Source: Pseudomonadota bacterium (GTDB lineage Bacteria > Desulfobacterota > WTBG01 > JAGOGO01). Taken from it: a stretch of DNA of 6,540 nt. The notes beneath the pieces are model-generated. The model was given only the letters and a program-made list of their open reading frames with translations, did not search any database and was not told the DNA's origin. The position numbers were made by a program, and so were the translations under genes. Positions 1 through 5,040 of this stretch are shown in pieces; the first letter of the stretch is position 1, and each line of letters opens with the position of its first letter. The DNA is taken from positions 1 to 6,540 of the forward strand of contig JAGHDE010000210.1 of assembly GCA_021160085.1 (NCBI GenBank). The letters run 5' to 3'.

Positions 1-1
1 A

Positions 2-499
2 AAATCTTATATTGCGCACTCCCCCAATGATGTCCTCCCGCAGATAGAGGAAAATCGGCGGGAAGAATTTCTTTTGACTTTGATGCTTCAGAGACCGGAT
101 ACAATTCCGGTTGTGGACAAAGCTGAGGCTGTAGATGATTTTAGTGATCCTAATCTAAAGGCACTTGCTTCTATTATTATAAAAGCATTCCGGCGGACGA
201 AAGCGATGGATTTAAGAAGCTGTCTGGATGATGTTGAAGAAGAACAGAAAAATTTTGTTACCGGGCTGAGTATTAGAGAAGAAGATTTTGGTGACATAAA
301 TAGTAGTCTGAAGGATTGTATTTGCCAGATTAAAAGAAACAGGATAAAAAAGATGCAGGTTTATTTGACGCAGAAGATCAAAAAGGCTCAAGCAGAGCGG
401 AGTGAATCCGAAATTATTAATCTGAACAAACAAAAGATTGAACTAAGCATACAAGAAAAAAATTTAAATAGTAATATTGGGTCTTTATTGAATCTATAA
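2..499 (+). CDS. dnaG: DNA primase, C-terminal fragment (5' end outside window)
   Basis: This is the last 165 codons of an open frame that runs in from the left edge, ending in TAA at 497-499. The stretch [14 protein letters not shown] (about visible residues 20-33) is typical of the start of the DnaG C-terminal domain, which docks on the replicative helicase DnaB. It is followed by helical segments and an ending rich in K, E, Q and N ([14 protein letters not shown]...) of the kind seen at DnaG C-termini. The zinc-binding and TOPRIM catalytic domains lie outside the window, so catalytic residues cannot be checked. DnaG makes RNA primers at the replication fork. The identification rests on this C-terminal pattern plus the position directly upstream of rpoD, a classic dnaG-rpoD arrangement. 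The rpoD start is 25 nt away, so co-transcription is likely. An internal TTG at 74 is not a real start, because the frame is open upstream of it. Confidence 0.9.
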   Translation, partial: KSYIAHSPNDVLPQIEENRREEFLLTLMLQRPDTIPVVDKAEAVDDFSDPNLKALASIIIKAFRRTKAMDLRSCLDDVEEEQKNFVTGLSIREEDFGDINSSLKDCICQIKRNRIKKMQVYLTQKIKKAQAERSESEIINLNKQKIELSIQEKNLNSNIGSLLNL

Positions 500-512
500 A
501 TCAATAAAGTAT

Positions 513-519
513 AAGGGAG
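513..519 (+). promoter_or_regulatory. Ribosome binding site of rpoD
   Basis: AAGGGAG ends 5 nt before the ATG at 525, inside the 25-nt dnaG-rpoD gap. It fixes the rpoD start. No promoter is evident in this short gap, which supports read-through from dnaG. Confidence 0.75.
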
Positions 520-524
520 TATCT

Positions 525-2303
525 ATGCCAAAAAAATCTAAAACTGATAAAGTACAACAGCTTATTACCTTAGGTAAGGAAAAAGGGTTCCTTACGTATA
601 ATGAGGTTAATGATGTTTTGCCGGCAGACATAGTATCTCCTGACCAAGCTGATGATTTGATGGGGATGTTTGGCGAAATGGATATTGAGGTTGTAGATGA
701 AACCAATAAGCTGAAAATTGTTGAGCAAAAGCTGAGCCCGGATTCAGAAGAAGATGAGGTTAGCGAGACTAAAAATGATCGTAAATCTTTTTTTCAGACA
801 AATTATTACGGGCAACCTGCGGACCCGGTCAGATTATATCTGAAAGAATTGGGTAGCCACTCTCTTTTAACCAGGGAGGAAGAAGTCCAGATTTCTAAAT
901 GTATTGAAAAAGGAAAGATGGCAATAGCTGATGTAATATTCCGCACTCCTGTTGCTTTGAAGGAACTTTATGCTTTAGAAGAAAAGCTGATTAACAAAAA
1001 GATATCTATCCGAGCTGTTATAAGTAATATGGAGGGGGAGTTTCCTAACTTAGAAGAAATTTATATAAAAAGAAATTTGGAGTTACTAAAAAAAATTCAA
1101 AAAATTCATGAGGTTGATGAGCAAATAAAGGAATTGGAATCTCAATTAGGAGGAAAGGGGAGGAGAGGGAAGAAAGAAAAATCAATTAAAAATAAAATTG
1201 TTCAGAGAAAGGCTTTCATTCTTAAATATTTTTGTGAACTTAACCTCAACACAAAACAAATTAATAGAATTTCCAATAAGTTGAATTTATTATATGGTCG
1301 GATTGAATTGGCAGAAAAAGAGGTGATGAAGTGTTTTGGATCAGTTAAGGTATCTAAAAAAGAGATTGAGAAAGTTTTAGAAAAATTAGGCAAAACATCT
1401 GAAGGTGCAGATTGCTTTATAGACAAGGTGGGTGGCAATGTTAAAAAAACAAAAGAAATAGAAAAGATATTAGAAAATGTTTCGAAAAAGGTTAAGCGGA
1501 TTGAAGAGGAATCTAAACAGTCAATTGCTGAGATTAAAAAGACGTGCAAGGCATTAACCAGGGCCGAGATTAGGACCAACACAGCTAAAGAAGAGCTGAT
1601 ACGCGCCAATTTGAGGTTGGTGGTGAGTCTGGCGAAAAGATATACAAATCGTGGCCTCCAGTTTTTAGATCTCATTCAAGAGGGTAATATTGGATTAATT
1701 AAAGCGGTTGATAAGTTTGAATACCAGCGGGGATATAAATTTAGTACCTATGCGACATGGTGGATAAGACAAGCCATCACTCGAGCTATAGCAGATCAGG
1801 CGAGGACGATTAGAATTCCGGTTCATATGATAGAGACCATTAACAAACTAATCCGAACCTCCAGACAGTTGGTTCAGGAAATTGGAAGAGAGCCAATGCC
1901 AGATGAGATTGCTGAAAGAATGGAGTTACCTCTTGACAAAGTTAGAAAGGTGCTCAAAATTGCAAAAGAGCCTATTTCTTTAGAGACCCCAATTGGAGAA
2001 GAAGAGGATAGTCATTTAGGGGATTTTATTGAGGATACAAAGGTTATTTCTCCTGGGACTGCAGTGGTCAACACAAGTCTTTCAGACACCATTAAAAATG
2101 TTTTGGCTACCCTTACCCCTCGAGAAGAGAAGGTTTTAAGAATGAGATTTGGCATACAGGAAAAGGCTGATCATACCTTGGAAGAGGTAGGGCAGGATTT
2201 TGATGTAACAAGGGAGCGGATACGGCAGATAGAAGTCAAAGCACTCCGAAAGCTTAGACATCCTACGCGCAGTAAAAATTTAAAGGGATTTGTTGATAAA
2301 TAA
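525..2303 (+). CDS. rpoD: RNA polymerase primary sigma factor (sigma-70/RpoD)
   Basis: A 592-residue group 1 sigma factor that directs RNA polymerase core to housekeeping promoters. Region 1.1 lies at about residues 5-65, and region 1.2 at about 98-130 ([11 protein letters not shown]...LLTREEE). A long non-conserved region follows at about 131-350, lysine- and glutamate-rich with a basic patch at 209-226. Region 2 spans about 355-430, with the core-binding part [13 protein letters not shown] (361-373), [19 protein letters not shown] (382-400), and the -10 melting/recognition part [19 protein letters not shown] (404-422). Region 3 is at about 435-510 and region 4 at about 527-590. The 4.2 helix-turn-helix is [20 protein letters not shown] (551-570), which should read the -35 element. 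Length and domain order are those of proteobacterial-type RpoD, and the insert argues against a Bacillota SigA. The start is set by a good Shine-Dalgarno. The gene sits between dnaG and a tRNA in one apparent operon. Confidence 0.98.
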   Translation: MPKKSKTDKVQQLITLGKEKGFLTYNEVNDVLPADIVSPDQADDLMGMFGEMDIEVVDETNKLKIVEQKLSPDSEEDEVSETKNDRKSFFQTNYYGQPADPVRLYLKELGSHSLLTREEEVQISKCIEKGKMAIADVIFRTPVALKELYALEEKLINKKISIRAVISNMEGEFPNLEEIYIKRNLELLKKIQKIHEVDEQIKELESQLGGKGRRGKKEKSIKNKIVQRKAFILKYFCELNLNTKQINRISNKLNLLYGRIELAEKEVMKCFGSVKVSKKEIEKVLEKLGKTSEGADCFIDKVGGNVKKTKEIEKILENVSKKVKRIEEESKQSIAEIKKTCKALTRAEIRTNTAKEELIRANLRLVVSLAKRYTNRGLQFLDLIQEGNIGLIKAVDKFEYQRGYKFSTYATWWIRQAITRAIADQARTIRIPVHMIETINKLIRTSRQLVQEIGREPMPDEIAERMELPLDKVRKVLKIAKEPISLETPIGEEEDSHLGDFIEDTKVISPGTAVVNTSLSDTIKNVLATLTPREEKVLRMRFGIQEKADHTLEEVGQDFDVTRERIRQIEVKALRKLRHPTRSKNLKGFVDK

Positions 2304-2313
2304 GCACCTGATT

Positions 2314-2386
2314 GGGCCCATAGCTCAGCTGGAAGAGCCACCGGCTCATAACCGGTAGGTCCCTGGTTCGAACCCAGGTGGGCCCA
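2314..2386 (+). tRNA. tRNA with CAU anticodon (elongator tRNA-Met, or tRNA-Ile2)
   Basis: A complete 73-nt cloverleaf. The acceptor stem is GGGCCCA (2314-2320) with TGGGCCC (2379-2385), and the discriminator is A2386. The D stem is GCTC/GAGC (2323-2326/2335-2338) with an 8-nt loop containing GG. The anticodon stem is ACCGG/CCGGT (2340-2344/2352-2356) around the loop CTCATAA, with anticodon CAT at 2347-2349. The variable loop has 5 nt. The T stem is CCTGG/CCAGG around TTCGAAC. CCA is not encoded, so a CCA-adding enzyme is needed. It is not initiator tRNA: positions 1:72 are a G:C pair and the anticodon stem lacks the three consecutive G:C pairs with G29-G31. Elongator Met and lysidine-modified Ile2 share this anticodon and cannot be separated safely by eye; Met is my first guess. 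It lies 10 nt after the rpoD stop, so it is probably cut from the dnaG-rpoD transcript. Confidence 0.96.
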
Positions 2387-2394
2387 TTCATTCG

Positions 2395-2419
2395 ATATAA
2401 TATAAACATAATATAATAT
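2395..2419 (+). promoter_or_regulatory. AT-rich spacer with duplicated TATAAT-like boxes
   Basis: The 9-mer ATATAATAT occurs at 2395-2403 and again at 2411-2419, giving two perfect TATAAT hexamers 16 nt apart (2396-2401 and 2412-2417). They lie just after the tRNA and before the hairpin at 2487. Neither has a recognisable TTGACA-like -35 at 16-18 nt, nor a TG extension, so promoter function is only possible. If one is used, the downstream hairpin would sit in the leader of the zinc-ribbon gene. The rest of the gap up to 2486 holds nothing else I recognise. Confidence 0.25.
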
Positions 2420-2486
2420 TGGTGTTGATAACAAAGTGGCATATCAATTAGCAATCCATAAGCTCTTTAGAATAGTTTGATGCTGT

Positions 2487-2520
2487 AAAGATGCACTCCT
2501 TGGGGGTGCATCTTTATTTT
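2487..2520 (+). terminator. Strong intrinsic terminator after the rpoD-tRNA unit
   Basis: The 5' arm AAAGATGCACTCC (2487-2499) pairs over 13 consecutive positions (one G-U) with the 3' arm at 2503-2515 across a 3-nt loop TTG. The sequence ATTTT follows (2516-2520). With the A run at the stem foot opposite the T residues, this is a textbook rho-independent terminator. It most simply ends the dnaG-rpoD-tRNA transcript. It also stands only 40 nt upstream of the next gene, with no promoter visible in between, so partial read-through or attenuation is possible. Confidence 0.85.
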
Positions 2521-2533
2521 GTTAAGAGGAGAT

Positions 2534-2575
2534 ATGGTTGTTTTGGGAAAGGTAGTGCATTGGAAAATCAGTTAA
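2534..2575 (+). CDS. Possible 13-codon leader ORF overlapping the zinc-ribbon gene start
   Basis: ATG at 2534 follows the strong Shine-Dalgarno-like AAGAGGAGA (2524-2532) with close spacing. The frame encodes 13 residues (MVVLGKVVHWKIS) and stops with TAA at 2573-2575, 13 nt into the zinc-ribbon gene in another frame. It has no recognisable motif. It may be chance, or a translated leader whose termination helps ribosomes start at the nearby TTG (2560). Only the signal strength argues for it. An alternative is that a frameshift separates this ATG from the main frame, so that the true protein would begin here. Confidence 0.2.
   Translation: MVVLGKVVHWKIS
2545..2552 (+). promoter_or_regulatory. 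Ribosome binding site supporting the TTG start at 2560
   Basis: GGGAAAGG ends 7 nt before TTG 2560. It is a moderate Shine-Dalgarno match at good spacing. It decides for this start over the in-frame ATG 2491, TTG 2500 and GTG 2506, all of which fall inside the terminator hairpin. Confidence 0.5.
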
Positions 2576-3285
2576 AATTTTTAAAAGAGTTACAAGCTAT
2601 TGATAACGCGCTTAAAAATATTGAAAATATGAAATCAGCGCTTCCGATAAAATTACAGCAGATTGAAAAAGAATTTGAACAAAAAGAAAAAAGATTAGAA
2701 AAAGAAAAGGCTGTTTGGGGGGGGACAGAAAAAGAGAGACGCATAAAGGAACAACAATTAAAAATTGAGGCCGAACGACTTCAGAAGGCCCAAGAAAAGC
2801 TTCTTTCAGTAAAAACCAACAAAGAATACCATGCGGTTTTAAATGAGCTTGAGGATATTAAAAGAACCACCAGTGACGTGGAGACAGATATTCTTGTTTG
2901 TATGGAAAAGGTGGATGGACTTGCACAGATATTAAAAATAAAAGAGATTGAGCATCAGAAATGGATACAGGAGTTCGAAAAACGGAAACATTTTTTTGCA
3001 TCTGAGATCGAAAGGGCTGAGCAGGAATTAAAAGGCCAACAAAAACTTCGTGCTGAAATGATTGAAAAAATAGATTCAGAGGTGATTCGAAAATATGAAA
3101 TGCTAAGAGAAAAACGCCAGGGATTGGCAGTAGTAGCTATTCAGGACGGATTTTGTCAGGGATGTAACATGAACATTCCTCCCCAGCGGTTTTTGGAAAT
3201 TCGAAAAAACAGCAATACCATCATGAATTGTCCTTTTTGTAATCGTATTTTGTATTTTGAGGAAAATCCGATAGGAAATAATTAG
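2560..3285 (+). CDS. C4-type zinc-ribbon coiled-coil protein (COG1579 / DUF164, FlgZ/CT398-like)
   Basis: From the TTG start the protein has 241 residues, close to the usual family length, and begins (M)ENQLKFLKELQAID, the family's usual opening. Residues about 5-185 are almost entirely charged helix rich in K, E and Q, expected to form a long antiparallel coiled coil; VKTNKEYHAVLNELE (84-98) marks the conserved turn region. The C-terminal zinc ribbon has CQGC (Cys199, Cys202) and CPFC (Cys224, Cys227), followed by NRILYFEE. No signal peptide or membrane segment is seen, so it should be cytoplasmic. Studied relatives, HP0958/FlgZ of Helicobacter and CT398 of Chlamydia, contact sigma-54 and flagellar or secretion components, and FlgZ binds an mRNA. 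In most bacteria the role is unknown and no function is proved here. rnpB starts 13 nt downstream. A G8 run at 2717-2724 lies within the reading frame. Confidence 0.9.
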   Translation: MENQLKFLKELQAIDNALKNIENMKSALPIKLQQIEKEFEQKEKRLEKEKAVWGGTEKERRIKEQQLKIEAERLQKAQEKLLSVKTNKEYHAVLNELEDIKRTTSDVETDILVCMEKVDGLAQILKIKEIEHQKWIQEFEKRKHFFASEIERAEQELKGQQKLRAEMIEKIDSEVIRKYEMLREKRQGLAVVAIQDGFCQGCNMNIPPQRFLEIRKNSNTIMNCPFCNRILYFEENPIGNN

Positions 3286-3298
3286 ATTCCAGAGATAG

Positions 3299-3678
3299 AA
3301 CTGCTAAAGCAGGCAGAATGGTCGCTCGTTCAAGGATATCTGGACGGGAGGAAAGTCCGAGCTCCACAGGACAGAGTGCTGGGTAACCCCCAGTCCCGGT
3401 GACGGGAAGGAAAGTGCCACAGAAAATAGACCGCCCCTAAAGATGGGTAAGGGTGAAACGGTGAGGTAAGAGCTCACCAGTCTTGATGGTGACATTGAGA
3501 GCTTGGTAAACCCCCACTCGGAGCAAGACCAAATAGAGGAGCATAAGTAGGGTTGTCCGCTCGTAGCTCCCGGGTAGGTTGCTTGAGGTGCTGGGTAACC
3601 AGTGCTTTAGATGAATGACCATTGCCCTGAACAATGTTTTAGGGAACAGAACTCGGCTTACGGTCTGCTTTAGCAGTT
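3299..3678 (+). ncRNA. rnpB: RNase P RNA, bacterial type A
   Basis: This is the catalytic RNA that trims 5' leaders from pre-tRNAs, acting with the RnpA protein. Helix P1 closes the ends: 3299-3314 pairs with 3663-3678 over 16 positions. Conserved core blocks appear in order: GAGGAAAGTCCG (3348-3359), AGTGCCACAGAAAATAGACC (about 3413-3432), GGTAAGGGTGAAACGGTGAG with a short P12 hairpin (3460-3465/3473-3478), GGTAAACCCC (3505-3514, whose GGT would pair with tRNA CCA), GAGCAAGACCAAATAG (3520-3535), TAGATGAATGACC (3608-3620) and ACAGAACTCGGCTTACGGTC (3646-3665). P18 (3588-3594/3599-3605) is capped by a GTAA GNRA tetraloop, consistent with type A tertiary docking. The length of about 380 nt fits. 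Only 13 nt separate it from the upstream stop codon, so its promoter lies in that gene or it is processed from a longer transcript. The exact ends are inferred from P1 pairing. Confidence 0.97.
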
Positions 3679-3687
3679 AATTTTTTT
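3665..3687 (+). terminator. Candidate weak terminator at the rnpB 3' end
   Basis: The 3' strand of P1 contains CTGC-TTTA-GCAG (3665-3676), a small self-complementary hairpin, followed by TTAA and a run of seven T (3681-3687). The 4-bp stem alone is weak. Alternatively the long P1 helix next to the T run could itself promote release. Read-through into serS remains plausible, as no clear promoter is seen in the 41 nt after the T run. Confidence 0.35.
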
Positions 3688-3707
3688 GGAAGAGCGTAAT
3701 ATTCACC

Positions 3708-3714
3708 GAGGAAG
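3708..3714 (+). promoter_or_regulatory. Distant ribosome binding site of serS
   Basis: GAGGAAG is the only purine-rich Shine-Dalgarno candidate, and it ends 14 nt before ATG 3729, longer than the usual 5-9 nt. The intervening sequence is AT-rich. No other start codon lies in frame between it and the ATG, and the protein's N-terminus matches the family, so the start is kept and initiation may be weak. Confidence 0.4.
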
Positions 3715-3728
3715 TTCATAATAAAATT

Positions 3729-5012
3729 ATGTTGGATTTAAAATTTATAAGGGAAAATCTCGAATTTGTTAAAGGTAAACTATCCCGACGGAACCAAAGA
3801 GTAGACCTCGATCAGTTGGTCGAGATGGACCGGAAAAGGAGAGAAGTTATTCAAGAAGTAGAAGCGCTTCGGAATGAACGGAACATCGTTTCAGAAAAGA
3901 TTGCGACATTAAAACAACAGAGTAAGGATGCCGCAATCGAGATTGATAGGATGAAACTGGTTTCCCAAAAGATCAAGGATATTGACATAAACAGAGCTGG
4001 AATTGAAGAAAATGTCCAAGATTTTCTTCTCCGGATTCCTAATATTCCTCATGAATCTGTTGTTGCTGGAGAAGATGAGGGTGATAATATCGAAATTAAA
4101 CGCTGGGGAGAACCTCCTGAATTCAACTTTAACCCCCAAGCACATTGGACGATAGGAGAGGAACTCGGAATTTTGGATTTTGAGAGAGGAGCCAAGATTG
4201 CAGGGGCTCGTTTTACCTTGTTGAGGGGGGCCGGGGCCTTAATGGAGCGGGCTCTTATTAATTTTATGCTGGATCTACATACCCGGGAACATCATTATGA
4301 GGAAACTTTTCCTCCCTTTTTGGTTAATCGTATATCCATGACTGGTACTGGCCAGCTTCCTAAATTCGAAGAAGACCTTTTTCGCATCGTTGATTCCGAA
4401 TACTTTTTGATCCCAACCGCAGAAGTTCCTGTAACCAACATTCATCAAAATGAAACCATTGATGAGAAAAGTCTTCCAATATATTACACTGCTTACACAC
4501 CATGTTTTCGTAAAGAGGCGGGGTCTCATGGAAGAGATACAAGAGGAATTATTCATCAGCATCAATTCGATAAAGTAGAACTGGTAAAGTTTACTGCTCC
4601 GGGAACTTCTTATCAAGAGCTTGAATCTCTTTTGGAAAATGCCGAAGAAGTTCTTAAAAGATTAAATCTGCATTATCGCGTGGTGAGTCTCTGCACCGGC
4701 GATTTAGGATTTTCTGCCGCCAAAACGTACGACATAGAGGTTTGGCTTCCCAGCCAGGGGAGGTACAAAGAGATTTCCTCGTGTAGCAATTTTGAAGACT
4801 TTCAGGCCCGGCGGGCAAATATTCGATATCGACCAACATCTAAGGCCAAAGCACGGTTTGTTCATACCCTGAATGGATCAGGATTGGCAATTGGACGTAC
4901 CATGGTTGCTATTCTTGAAAACTATCAGCAAGAAGATGGTAGCGTTTTTGTCCCCGAGGTTCTTCAGCCTTATATGGGTGGAATGGAAAAAATCGAGACC
5001 CCTGCTTCTTAA
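3729..5012 (+). CDS. serS: Serine--tRNA ligase (SerRS)
   Basis: This class II aminoacyl-tRNA synthetase charges tRNA-Ser (and tRNA-Sec where present) with serine in the cytoplasm. Its 427 residues are the normal bacterial length. [15 protein letters not shown] opens the N-terminal arm, whose coiled coil (about 28-90) reaches the long variable arm of tRNA-Ser. The catalytic core shows motif 1 at about 168-200 ([17 protein letters not shown]...), the serine-binding TAE at 230-232, and motif 2 at about 258-283 ([16 protein letters not shown], with ATP-contacting Arg261). It also has [15 protein letters not shown] (348-362) and motif 3 [18 protein letters not shown] (382-399, Arg390). All expected catalytic elements are present. 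The start codon is set by family similarity, since the Shine-Dalgarno is unusually distant. It lies 50 nt after rnpB on the same strand and converges with the enzyme I gene, 28 nt away, with no clear terminator between. Confidence 0.98.
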   Translation: MLDLKFIRENLEFVKGKLSRRNQRVDLDQLVEMDRKRREVIQEVEALRNERNIVSEKIATLKQQSKDAAIEIDRMKLVSQKIKDIDINRAGIEENVQDFLLRIPNIPHESVVAGEDEGDNIEIKRWGEPPEFNFNPQAHWTIGEELGILDFERGAKIAGARFTLLRGAGALMERALINFMLDLHTREHHYEETFPPFLVNRISMTGTGQLPKFEEDLFRIVDSEYFLIPTAEVPVTNIHQNETIDEKSLPIYYTAYTPCFRKEAGSHGRDTRGIIHQHQFDKVELVKFTAPGTSYQELESLLENAEEVLKRLNLHYRVVSLCTGDLGFSAAKTYDIEVWLPSQGRYKEISSCSNFEDFQARRANIRYRPTSKAKARFVHTLNGSGLAIGRTMVAILENYQQEDGSVFVPEVLQPYMGGMEKIETPAS

Positions 5013-5040
5013 GTGTCCGAAGACGAACCCGGTTGACAAA

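Noticed and set aside
1202..1675. A 157-codon - strand ORF inside rpoD.
   Set aside because: It lies wholly antisense to a certain gene, with no recognisable domain or supporting start signals; it is a shadow frame.
2314..2386. Initiator tRNA-fMet.
   Set aside because: The G1:C72 pair and an anticodon stem without three consecutive G:C pairs carrying G29-G31 rule out a standard bacterial initiator.
2171..2434. A - strand ORF antisense to the tRNA whose translation contains AHLGSNQGPTGYEPVALP.
   Set aside because: This is the well-known spurious peptide obtained by translating the reverse strand of tRNA genes. It overlaps the tRNA and the 3' end of rpoD.
2425..2473. TTGATA (2425-2430) as a -35 and TAGAAT (2468-2473) as a -10.
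   Set aside because: They are 37 nt apart and cannot form one promoter; neither has a partner at 16-18 nt.
3257..3298. A possible rnpB promoter: TTGAGG (3257-3262) with TTAGAT (3282-3287).
   Set aside because: The -10 matches poorly and the spacer is 19 nt. It is too weak to list as a feature, although rnpB must be transcribed from somewhere upstream.
3304..3634. Two short - strand ORFs across rnpB.
   Set aside because: The sequence is fully explained by a structured RNase P RNA on the + strand.
4275..4616. A 113-codon - strand ORF inside serS.
   Set aside because: It is antisense to the catalytic core of SerRS and has no domain signature; a chance open frame.
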